Source: Flavobacterium sp. M31R6 | GTDB lineage: Bacteria; Bacteroidota; Bacteroidia; Flavobacteriales; Flavobacteriaceae | DNA: 64,000 bases | NCBI RefSeq assembly: GCF_013284035.1 | Contig: NZ_CP054141.1 | Span: forward strand, 1,984,001 to 2,048,000 | Direction of reading: 5' to 3' | Shown here: positions 41,831 to 49,436 of the stretch, piece after piece | Layout: each line of letters begins with the position of its first letter | Position numbering within the stretch: position 1 is the first letter of the stretch | Program-made: the position numbers and the translations under genes | The notes under the pieces: generated by a model | Database searches by the model: none | What the model was told of the DNA's origin: nothing | What the model saw: only the letters and a program-made list of their open reading frames with translations

Positions 41831-43801
41831 TTAGTTTTTGACAAAAACTCTTGTTAGTCCGATGTTTTCTGGTGGGTGAAGAACCATTGGGAATTTTTCA
41901 ATTTTCACTGAACTACTGTCGAGTCCAAAGGCACTTTCTTCGGATAAACTTAGTTTTTTAATGAAGAAATAAGAATTCATAATTAGTTTTTCATGCCATA
42001 ATAAATCACTGTCATTGGAGAGGAATTTCTCAGATAAAACGAATTTGAAATCTCCAATAATATTGTTTTTATTCAGTGATTCATATCTACTGGTAACATC
42101 CACCTCACCATTTTTTACCATGTCTTTGATAACTTCTCTAAACATTAGGTTTATTTTGGTAGGCTCTCTAAATCCTAGATTGAAATCTACTCGGTATAAA
42201 TCGTCTTTAAGAATTTCTCTTACTTTATATTCAGTTTTATAAGGCTCAGATAAAATATTTACGTGAACAAACCAGTAAATGTCAGCTCTTTTTGGTCTTT
42301 TTTGCAAGATAGAAAACATTACTTTTTCTTCTATTTCATCACTACGGTTAGCATTGGTCATATAAACCAAATGGGTTGCGTATTTTGGAATAGATAAATC
42401 GGCACTTAATTCACTAAGTACTTTTTTGTAATCGTCAATTTTTACAACTTTAGTGTAACTTTTGTTAATTTGTTTGGCTCTGTACCAAATTGTCATTACA
42501 CCGATAAGTACTAGAGCAATGAAAAGTGTCACATAACCACCTTCTGCAAATTTTGTAATATTTGCGGCAAGAAAGCTCAATTCAATACACATATAAATGG
42601 TAATTAAAGGAACGAAAAAGTACCATTTTACACGTTTCATTATCAAATAGAAATTCAACAATATGGTTGTCATTATCATACATAGAATAATGGCTAGACC
42701 GTAAGCATGTTCCATATTACTGGATTCTTCAAAATGCAATACAATACCAATACAACCAATAAGTAATAACCAGTTTATAGAAGGAATGTATAATTGACCT
42801 TTGAGCTCTGTTGGATATTTGATTTTAACTTTTGGCCAAAAACTTAATCGCATTGCCTCATTGATTAATGTAAAAGAACCAGAAATAAGGGCTTGAGACG
42901 CAATTACAGTGGCTACAGTCGCAATTACAATCCCAAATGGTTTAAACCATAACGGCATTATCAAGTAAAATGGATTGGCAAAATCACCTCCAAGTGCTTG
43001 TAATGTAGTTCCTTCGTGATGAATTAAATACGCTGCCTGTCCAAAGTAGTTTAAAACTAAAGCTAATTTTACAAAAATCCAGCTTATTCTAATATTCTTT
43101 CTTCCACAATGTCCCATGTCTGAGTATAGAGCCTCAGCTCCAGTGGTACACAGGAATACAAATCCTAATACGAAAAAACCTTCTGGATGAATACTTAATA
43201 AATGATAAGCGTAATAAGGATTAATAGCTTTAAAAACCTCTGGATGTAAAGAAATTTGGTTTATGCCCAGAACGGCCAACATACCAAACCATATCAACAT
43301 CATAGGGGCAAAAAACTTTCCAACTAATTTAGTTCCAAATTGCTGAATAGTAAATAACATTACTAAAATACCAATTACTATAGGAACCGTATTAATTTGA
43401 GGGAAATAACTTCTCATTCCTTCAACAGCAGACGATACTGAGATGGGAGGGGTGATGATTCCGTCCGCCAGCAAGGCGCTTCCGCCAATAATTGCAGGGA
43501 CAATCAACCATTTGATTTTTGTTTTTTTAACCAAGGCATATAAGGCAAAAATCCCACCTTCTCCATGATTATCGGCACTTAATGTAATAAGGACATATTT
43601 GATTGTAGTTTGCAGTGTAAGTGTCCAAAACACACAGGATACACCTCCTAAAACAACATCGGCATTTATTATGTATTCGCCAAGTATGGCTTTCATTACG
43701 TATAATGGAGAAGTTCCAATGTCTCCATAAATTATTCCTAAAGAAATTAATAACCCACCCAGAGTTAATTTACTATGGAGGTCTTTGTGCGTTGCGCTCA
43801 T
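41831..43801 (-). CDS. kup: Kup-type potassium uptake protein
   Basis: Kup imports K+ with protons. The 656-residue protein has the N-terminal signature LGIIYGDIGTSPLYVMKAI (about 20-38), LVKKTKIKWLI in the first loop, about twelve membrane helices up to residue 440 and a cytoplasmic C-terminal part of about 200 residues. These match the HAK/KUP/KT family. It is a lone gene with its own terminator. The acidic residue in GDIGTSPLY, important for transport, is present. Confidence 0.93.
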   Translation of the reverse strand: MSATHKDLHSKLTLGGLLISLGIIYGDIGTSPLYVMKAILGEYIINADVVLGGVSCVFWTLTLQTTIKYVLITLSADNHGEGGIFALYALVKKTKIKWLIVPAIIGGSALLADGIITPPISVSSAVEGMRSYFPQINTVPIVIGILVMLFTIQQFGTKLVGKFFAPMMLIWFGMLAVLGINQISLHPEVFKAINPYYAYHLLSIHPEGFFVLGFVFLCTTGAEALYSDMGHCGRKNIRISWIFVKLALVLNYFGQAAYLIHHEGTTLQALGGDFANPFYLIMPLWFKPFGIVIATVATVIASQALISGSFTLINEAMRLSFWPKVKIKYPTELKGQLYIPSINWLLLIGCIGIVLHFEESSNMEHAYGLAIILCMIMTTILLNFYLIMKRVKWYFFVPLITIYMCIELSFLAANITKFAEGGYVTLFIALVLIGVMTIWYRAKQINKSYTKVVKIDDYKKVLSELSADLSIPKYATHLVYMTNANRSDEIEEKVMFSILQKRPKRADIYWFVHVNILSEPYKTEYKVREILKDDLYRVDFNLGFREPTKINLMFREVIKDMVKNGEVDVTSRYESLNKNNIIGDFKFVLSEKFLSNDSDLLWHEKLIMNSYFFIKKLSLSEESAFGLDSSSVKIEKFPMVLHPPENIGLTRVFVKN

Positions 43802-43873
43802 GTATTATTTTTATAAAAACTCGACAAATTTACTGTTTTTAACATAATAAAAGGACTTATTTTTTAAAATAAT

Positions 43874-43912
43874 AAAAGAGGCTTAATATGTTACTATTAA
43901 GCCTCTTTTTCG
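43874..43912 (-). terminator. Terminator after the 66-bp repeat gene
   Basis: AAAAGAGGCTTAATA and TATTAAGCCTCTTTT (43874-43909) form a near-perfect 15-bp stem followed by T residues on the minus strand. It lies between the gene ending at 43928 and the kup start. Confidence 0.8.
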
Positions 43913-43927
43913 CTTTTTTAAATTTAT

Positions 43928-45235
43928 TTAGATTCTTCTGTTATTGCCTCTCGCTGCATAATCGTTACCTCTTTGAGATTCAGTTCTTTGGGTGTTATTT
44001 TCTCTTGGTGAACTAGTTCTGTTTTGAGAATTATCCCTTTGAGATTCAGTTCTTTGAGTGTTATTTTCTCTTGGAGAACTGGTTCTGTTTTGAGAATAAT
44101 CCCTTTGAGGTTCTGCTCTTTGAGTGTTGTTTTCTCTTGGAGAACTGGTTCTGTTTTGAGAATAATCCCTTTGAGGTTCTGATCTTTGAGTGTTGTTTTC
44201 TCTAGGAGTAATGGTTCTGTTTTGAGAATAATCCCTTTGAGGTTCCGCTCTTTGAGTGTTGTTTTCTCTAGGGAAACTAGCTCTGTTCTCTGCGTATTCT
44301 CTTTGTGGTTCTGTTCTTTGAGTACTGACTCTGTTTTGTGTATAATCTCTTTGGGACTCTACTCTTGCAGTGTTAGTTCTGTTCTGTGCGTATTCTCTTT
44401 GAGTATTACCGTTGTAATTAATATTGTTTCTGGAATACCCTGGATTGTTTCTGGTGTTAGCTACTTCATTTTTTAATCCATTATTAGTGCTGTATCTTCT
44501 TTTGTCTAACTCATATCGGTTTGAAACCATATTGTTTCTTCGGGAAAATGCATATTGTGGATATTGTCTTTCATAACTATTACAGCTGTAATTGTTGTAA
44601 ATTGCTGGTGCTCTGTTACATCTTCTGTAACTTACATAATTATAAGTGTTGTAATAGTTTACACAACCATACACATTTTGTCTGTATCTATATATCGGAT
44701 AGGGATTCCATGCATAATAATATGTTGGATAATAGTTCCAAGTCCAAGTTGAATAGTAAGGTCTGTAATAGCTGGCCCAAAATGATGCGTAAATTTGTGG
44801 TGTGTAGCAATATTCAGGTTCGTAAATGTAATTTTGCCCATAAATATATGCGTTTCCAACTATTTGAATCGAAATTTTATTACTTCTATCTTTTTCGATT
44901 TCAATAGTAGCAACGTCTTGGTACAAATCACGACCAATAACTGACTGAATAATTACTACGTGCGTTCTGTTCTCAACAGATTCGATTACTCTTAAATAAT
45001 CAACGCGATTGTCGTTGTTCAAATCTAAATTTGAGATTTGAAGTTTTGGGTCGTTTAATCTTCTTTCAAAATCGTTTAAGTTTTCAGATTCCCCAAAGAT
45101 AGAAGACACCGCAGTCAAATCTAAATTATCACTAATTTCGGAATTAGTTGCGCTTATAGTGGTTCTGTTTTGTGCATTCATTTGAAAAGCAAAAAAGGCG
45201 GCGATAATGGCGGCAAATTGTAATTTAGTTTTCAT
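43928..45235 (-). CDS. Secreted Tyr-rich protein with 22-residue tandem repeats
   Basis: The 435-residue protein has a signal peptide (LQFAAIIAAFFAFQMNAQ), a conserved N-terminal domain (about 40-140; LDLNNDNRVDYLRVIES), a Tyr/Trp-rich zone (about 145-215; YYSTWTWNYYPTYYYAWNPY) and a C-terminal low-complexity region. There, 22-residue units of the form ENNTQRxEPQRD plus YSQNRTSSPR run tandemly over about residues 325-412. It is an envelope or secreted protein of unknown role; the repeats are likely to vary between strains. Confidence 0.75.
   Translation of the reverse strand: MKTKLQFAAIIAAFFAFQMNAQNRTTISATNSEISDNLDLTAVSSIFGESENLNDFERRLNDPKLQISNLDLNNDNRVDYLRVIESVENRTHVVIIQSVIGRDLYQDVATIEIEKDRSNKISIQIVGNAYIYGQNYIYEPEYCYTPQIYASFWASYYRPYYSTWTWNYYPTYYYAWNPYPIYRYRQNVYGCVNYYNTYNYVSYRRCNRAPAIYNNYSCNSYERQYPQYAFSRRNNMVSNRYELDKRRYSTNNGLKNEVANTRNNPGYSRNNINYNGNTQREYAQNRTNTARVESQRDYTQNRVSTQRTEPQREYAENRASFPRENNTQRAEPQRDYSQNRTITPRENNTQRSEPQRDYSQNRTSSPRENNTQRAEPQRDYSQNRTSSPRENNTQRTESQRDNSQNRTSSPRENNTQRTESQRGNDYAARGNNRRI
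43998..44261. repeat. Four tandem 66-bp repeats in coding sequence
   Basis: Units start at 43998, 44064, 44130 and 44196, each 66 bp and in frame (22 codons), with a diverged partial unit after 44262. Neighbouring units differ by a few bases only. Each begins TTTTCTCTTGGNGAACT or a close variant. Confidence 0.9.
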
Positions 45236-45324
45236 GGCTTAATAGGTTAATTGTTTGTGTTAGATTATATACAACAATTGTGCCAGAAATTAGTTTTATC
45301 TTTAATATGTCTGGGATAAAATTA

Positions 45325-45332
45325 TATATTTG
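45325..45332 (+). promoter_or_regulatory. -7 box TATATTTG before the Asp-box protein gene
   Basis: TATATTTG fits TAnnTTTG and lies 18 bases before the ATG at 45350. The -33 TTG is not evident. Confidence 0.35.
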
Positions 45333-45349
45333 AAAAAAATAAAGAAGAT

Positions 45350-46408
45350 ATGTTAAGAATAATTACTGTAACTGTGCTGTTTTTTAGTTGTTTGTGTTTT
45401 ATGGAAGCTCAGAATATAAATAAAGGAGAGCAAACTAATTTTAATTCAATTCAAATCGATACACTTTTTCAAGATAAAATTAGTATCAGAGCAATTGTAT
45501 TTGATCGCGATAAGATTTGGTATGCGGGAGACAAAAATCGATTTGGTTGTTATGATTTAAAATCCAATAAAAAAAATGAAAACACCATCGTAGAAGATAC
45601 TTTGAAAATAGAATTTAGAAGCATTGCTAAAACTTCTAGCTATATATATGTACTAAGTGTAGCGAATCCCGGATTGTTGTATCAAATTACCAAAGATGGA
45701 AAAAAGACCAAATTGGTCTATCAGGAGAAAAATAAAAAGGTTTTTTACGATAGTATGCAGTTTTGGAATGATAAAGAAGGAATTGCAATTGGAGATCCTA
45801 TAACAGATTGTCTTTCTATAATAAGGACGCATGATGGAGGAAATACCTGGAATAAATTACCAGATAATAAGCTTCCAAAAGTTTTTGAAGGCGAAGCTCA
45901 TTTTGCGGCAAGCAATACCAATATAATTATAAAAGGAAATGATACGTGGATTGTTTCCGGGGGAAAGAAAGCAAGAGTTTTTTATTCACCAGATAAAGGA
46001 AATTCTTGGAGTGTTTACGAAACTCCTATAATTCAAGGAAAACAAATGACTGGGATTTTTACAGCTGATTTTTATGATTCTAAGAATGGATTTATATCGG
46101 GTGGTAATTACGAGTTGTTAAATCAAAATTCTGAGAATAAAGCAATAACTGATGATGGTGGGAAAACTTGGAAACTTATAGCTAATAATGAAGCTTTTGG
46201 ATATGCCTCCTGTGTTCAATTTGTTCCTAACAGCAAAGGGAAAGGAATTGTTTCAGTTGGAGCTTCGGGATTGTATTATTCCTCAAATGGTGGTGTAAAT
46301 TGGGTGCAGTTTAGTAAAGATCCAAGCTTATATACTATTCGATTTATCGATGAGAGTACAGCAATTGCAGCTGGTCGTAATAAAATGATTCGAATTCGTT
46401 TTAAATAG
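45350..46408 (+). CDS. Secreted beta-propeller with Asp-box (BNR/YCF48-like) repeats
   Basis: The 352-residue protein has a signal peptide (VTVLFFSCLCFMEAQ) and repeated Asp-box motifs: THDGGNTW, SPDKGNSW, DDGGKTW, SNGGVNW. These sit on propeller blades as in YCF48/HCF136 and sialidase-like proteins. No sialidase catalytic residues are apparent, so an assembly or binding role is more likely. It converges on the sensor/anti-sigma/sigma operon, with a bidirectional terminator between. Confidence 0.8.
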   Translation: MLRIITVTVLFFSCLCFMEAQNINKGEQTNFNSIQIDTLFQDKISIRAIVFDRDKIWYAGDKNRFGCYDLKSNKKNENTIVEDTLKIEFRSIAKTSSYIYVLSVANPGLLYQITKDGKKTKLVYQEKNKKVFYDSMQFWNDKEGIAIGDPITDCLSIIRTHDGGNTWNKLPDNKLPKVFEGEAHFAASNTNIIIKGNDTWIVSGGKKARVFYSPDKGNSWSVYETPIIQGKQMTGIFTADFYDSKNGFISGGNYELLNQNSENKAITDDGGKTWKLIANNEAFGYASCVQFVPNSKGKGIVSVGASGLYYSSNGGVNWVQFSKDPSLYTIRFIDESTAIAAGRNKMIRIRFK

Positions 46409-46410
46409 AA

Positions 46411-46452
46411 AATTCCCGTTTTATAATGAATTTTATAAAACGGGAATTGTTT
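46411..46452 (+). terminator. Bidirectional terminator after the Asp-box protein
   Basis: AATTCCCGTTTTATAA (46411-46426) and TTATAAAACGGGAATT (46433-46448) pair perfectly over 16 bases. A and T-rich flanks let it serve both convergent genes. Confidence 0.85.
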
Positions 46453-46467
46453 TGAATTAATAGAAAA

Positions 46468-46953
46468 CTATTTTTTTAAGCCTTTGTCTTTATATTGTTG
46501 CAGTAGTTTTCTGTTGAAATCTTCTTCCGCTTTTTTGAGCTTTATTATTTTTACCGAAGGGAGAATTTCTTTTAAGCTAATTGTGAGTTTTTTTCTTAGA
46601 TTGAACAAGTCTTCTTCGCTGTCTTCAATTTGATTTAAAAGCGTAGCAGCATCTTTTTCGGATAATTTGTCAAGTTCATCATCTTGCATTCTTTTGAAAT
46701 AGCCTTTCATTTTTTGATGTCTCAATTCAAATTGCTTGTCATCAAAGGTGTTGTAAATAGGCCAGAATTTTTCGGCTTCACTTGAAGTAAGATTTAATTC
46801 GCTAGTCAAAAAAGCCACTTTCATTGTTTTGATTTGCTCTCTTTTTTCTTTAAATCTTTCGCCTTGGGCGTAAAAATTAAAGGATAAGAATAAAAATAGT
46901 ATGGGATACAGTTTTTTAAAGTCCATGGTTTTTATTTTTTTAAATACATTCAT
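46468..46953 (-). CDS. Spy/CpxP-like periplasmic sensor of the ECF operon
   Basis: The 161-residue protein has a signal peptide (LYPILFLFLSFNFYAQ) and a Spy/LTXXQ-like helical domain (about 35-155; LTSSEAEKFWPIYNTFDDKQ). Residues 80-155 are charged helices. Such proteins are often called sensor of ECF-type sigma factor. It is the last gene of the operon with the sigma factor and a membrane anti-sigma-like protein, so it may relay an envelope signal, as CnrX does for CnrY/CnrH. That role is inferred. Confidence 0.75.
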   Translation of the reverse strand: MNVFKKIKTMDFKKLYPILFLFLSFNFYAQGERFKEKREQIKTMKVAFLTSELNLTSSEAEKFWPIYNTFDDKQFELRHQKMKGYFKRMQDDELDKLSEKDAATLLNQIEDSEEDLFNLRKKLTISLKEILPSVKIIKLKKAEEDFNRKLLQQYKDKGLKK

Positions 46954-46971
46954 TTTTGCAGAATTTTGAGT

Positions 46972-47400
46972 TTAATTTTCAATTACTAGATTTTCGATAT
47001 TGGGATTGGTAACTAAAACATCTTCAAGTGTTTCGGATTCTAATTCTTTTGTGTTTGAAATTATAGTACTGTTTGCAGGTTCAATTTCACTAATTAATTC
47101 GTCTTGATTCAGGTTGGTTTCTTCGGCTAAATAATTTTCTAAAGTAACCGTATCTACTTCTTTGTTTTTTGTATTTGTTTGATACGCTATAGGAATCATT
47201 AAAGCAAGTACAAAAACTGCGGCAATAGCCATAAGAACGGTTTTTCTTTTTCTGAAAATAGACACCACTTTGGTTTCCTTTGCAACTGGCTCTTCTGATA
47301 ATTTTTGAAGCAAGTTTGCCGAAAAATTTTCAAAATAGTTGTCTGGAGTTTTAAATCCTGAATCTATTTTTGTTCCGTTTTCTAATTTAAATGTTTTCAT
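46972..47400 (-). CDS. Anti-sigma-factor-like membrane protein, 142 aa
   Basis: A cytoplasmic N-terminal part (1-50; DNYFENFSANLLQKLSEE) precedes one membrane helix at 54-73 (TVLMAIAAVFVLALMIPIAY) and an acidic periplasmic tail. This is the topology of short anti-sigma factors in ECF operons. It lies 26 bases after the sigma gene and 18 bases before the Spy-like gene. It presumably holds the sigma factor inactive until a signal arrives; not proven. Confidence 0.7.
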   Translation of the reverse strand: MKTFKLENGTKIDSGFKTPDNYFENFSANLLQKLSEEPVAKETKVVSIFRKRKTVLMAIAAVFVLALMIPIAYQTNTKNKEVDTVTLENYLAEETNLNQDELISEIEPANSTIISNTKELESETLEDVLVTNPNIENLVIEN

Positions 47401-47426
47401 AATTGTGTATTTGACTACGTCCTGAC

Positions 47427-47978
47427 TTAAAGGTTTAATTGGAGAATTACAAAAGCTTCTATTTTTTTTACAGCATGATGATAAGATGCCTTTAATGCGC
47501 CTACCGATGTTCCTAGTATTTCCGAAATTTCTTCGTATTTTAAATCTTCAAAATATTTCATTTTAAAAACTAATTGTTGCTTTTCTGGTAATACCGCAAT
47601 TGCTTTTTGTAATTTGATTTGAATTTCGTCCCCTTCAAAATAAACGTCTGCTTTCAAATTATCAATCGCCTTGTTTTGTAATTCAACCGATGAAATACCA
47701 CTTTTTCTTGCTTTTTGATTTAAAAAAGTCAATGCTTCATTGGTCGCAATGCGATACATCCAAGAAAATAGTTTGCTTTCACCCTTAAAGTTTTTCAAAT
47801 TTTGAAATACTTTTATGAAGGTGTTTTGTAAAACATCATCCGTATCATCATGACTCAAAACGATGTTCCGAATATGATTGTACAGCGGTTTTTGATATCC
47901 ATGCAGGAGTTCTTGAAACGCTTGATTTTGCGTTTGTGGGTTCAATAGACGAACAATGAATTCCTTTTCTTCCTGCAA
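47427..47978 (-). CDS. ECF-type RNA polymerase sigma factor
   Basis: The 183-residue protein has sigma region 2 (about 20-90; DDVLQNTFIKVFQNLKNFKG, SWMYRIATNEALTFLNQK) and region 4 (about 125-175; LPEKQQLVFKMKYFEDLKYE, EISEILGTSVGALKASYHHA). It lacks region 3, as expected for ECF types. It is first in the operon with an anti-sigma-like membrane protein and a Spy-like sensor. Target genes cannot be read from this window. Confidence 0.9.
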   Translation of the reverse strand: MQEEKEFIVRLLNPQTQNQAFQELLHGYQKPLYNHIRNIVLSHDDTDDVLQNTFIKVFQNLKNFKGESKLFSWMYRIATNEALTFLNQKARKSGISSVELQNKAIDNLKADVYFEGDEIQIKLQKAIAVLPEKQQLVFKMKYFEDLKYEEISEILGTSVGALKASYHHAVKKIEAFVILQLNL

Positions 47979-48042
47979 TTTGTCCTGTTTTAAACTTAGA
48001 TGCGAACGAATGAAAAAGGTTTAATCCGAATAGGAAAATAAA

Positions 48043-49149
48043 TTAAAATTCGGATTGCACTTCATTTTTAATAGTAGTTGGAACTACTCTAGTACTGTCT
48101 TTCACAACTTTTCTATACGGTGGTGGTATAACTTTAGGTTTTATCGGGAAATACATATCCGTTAGCCATTTTGAAGGACTTAGACTTTCATTTTTGCCAA
48201 TCGTAAATATTTCCAAATGCGAAAAAGTAGATCCTATAAGGATATGTTTGTTAGTGGTGTATTCAATTGTTTTTTCTAAGGCTTTGTTTTTGTATGTGTA
48301 ATTACCAGTTAAACTAGTTTTTAATGCTTCAAAAGCAACCAGTTTTCCAGCTAAGATTTCGCTTCCTTCACTGGTGAAAATCTGTTCTTTTATCGGAATG
48401 CAAAAGGAGACTTTGGTTAAATTATTAATTGTATCGTATGTGTGATAGATAATAAAAGGTTTTCCGTTCAAGGGTAAATTATTTTGTTTGCAAAATGTAA
48501 GAATCTTTGGGAATACAACATTCGCATTTCGTGTAATGTCGGATATTTTGCTTGTGAAGGATTCTCTTAAATAAAAAGTCTCCAGTTTTTTTACTATCCC
48601 ATTTATTTTTACACTAAAAGTAGTGTTTTCAAAATCAAGCGTTTTATCAAGATTTGCTAAACATTTATCATAAACTTTGGATAGTTTATTTTGAGTACCC
48701 CCGCCAAAAAAAGAATTTACTTTCAGCATAAAATCCATTTTGCCAACGGATTTCCATGTTACCTTAGTTCCTCCTACAGTGTCTTTAAAACTCCAAAAGA
48801 CATCAGAGGAAGTGCCATTATATTCCATTTTTTGAACAATACTGTCATTTCCTTTTGTGTATAAAGTTTGAATATTACCAATATCATTAACACCTTCCCA
48901 AGTTAGAGTGCTTCCTTGGCCTGCAGTTGTAGGGGAATAGGATAATTTCATATCCTTATCTAATGCAATCCATGAACTGAATTTTTGCCAGTTTTTATAA
49001 TCATTTACATAGCCAAAAACGGTTGCTTTTGGAGAATTAATTACTTTACTGCTCTTTACTGTAAAATTTCCTTTTTGTGTTGCAATATATATGGTAAGTG
49101 CCACAAGGCTTAATAGAAATAAAAGAAAAAGGTATTTGATAATTCTCAT
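48043..49149 (-). CDS. SRPBCC-domain membrane-anchored protein with GyrI-like part
   Basis: The 368-residue protein begins with a membrane helix (FLLFLLSLVALTIYIA), then an SRPBCC/START-like domain (about 30-170; INSPKATVFGYVNDYKNWQK, VTWKSVGKMDFMLKV) and a second half (about 205-335; KPFIIYHTYDT) resembling the GyrI-like/AraC effector-binding fold. It probably binds a hydrophobic ligand outside the membrane. The combination is common in Bacteroidota; the ligand is unknown. Confidence 0.75.
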   Translation of the reverse strand: MRIIKYLFLLFLLSLVALTIYIATQKGNFTVKSSKVINSPKATVFGYVNDYKNWQKFSSWIALDKDMKLSYSPTTAGQGSTLTWEGVNDIGNIQTLYTKGNDSIVQKMEYNGTSSDVFWSFKDTVGGTKVTWKSVGKMDFMLKVNSFFGGGTQNKLSKVYDKCLANLDKTLDFENTTFSVKINGIVKKLETFYLRESFTSKISDITRNANVVFPKILTFCKQNNLPLNGKPFIIYHTYDTINNLTKVSFCIPIKEQIFTSEGSEILAGKLVAFEALKTSLTGNYTYKNKALEKTIEYTTNKHILIGSTFSHLEIFTIGKNESLSPSKWLTDMYFPIKPKVIPPPYRKVVKDSTRVVPTTIKNEVQSEF

Positions 49150-49390
49150 GATGGGGATTGATTGTTTTCTGTTGTAAAGTTAGAAATTTAATTAATTATA
49201 CTATAATAACAAGAGATAAAATGTTAAAGTGTTTTGGGCCACTTGTATTTTCTTATGTTAGGACAAAGACTAAAATGGAACGAATTTTTAGGATGTAAAT
49301 TGTACTGGTAAATTCTATGTTTTGAGTTGATAATTATGTAAATAAGGAATTATTCAAGGCTTTGTTTTTATTATTTATTTAAAGAATCAG

Positions 49391-49398
49391 TATATTTG
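49391..49398 (+). promoter_or_regulatory. -7 box TATATTTG before the M49 peptidase
   Basis: TATATTTG fits TAnnTTTG, 38 bases before the ATG at 49437. A weak TTA replaces the -33 TTG. Confidence 0.35.
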
Positions 49399-49436
49399 TT
49401 ATGTATTTATTTGTTTAACATCTAAAAGAAATATAA

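Noticed and set aside
44186..44476. Plus-strand open frame opposite the tandem repeats
   Set aside because: It mirrors the low-complexity repeats of the minus-strand gene, with a repetitive and implausible translation.
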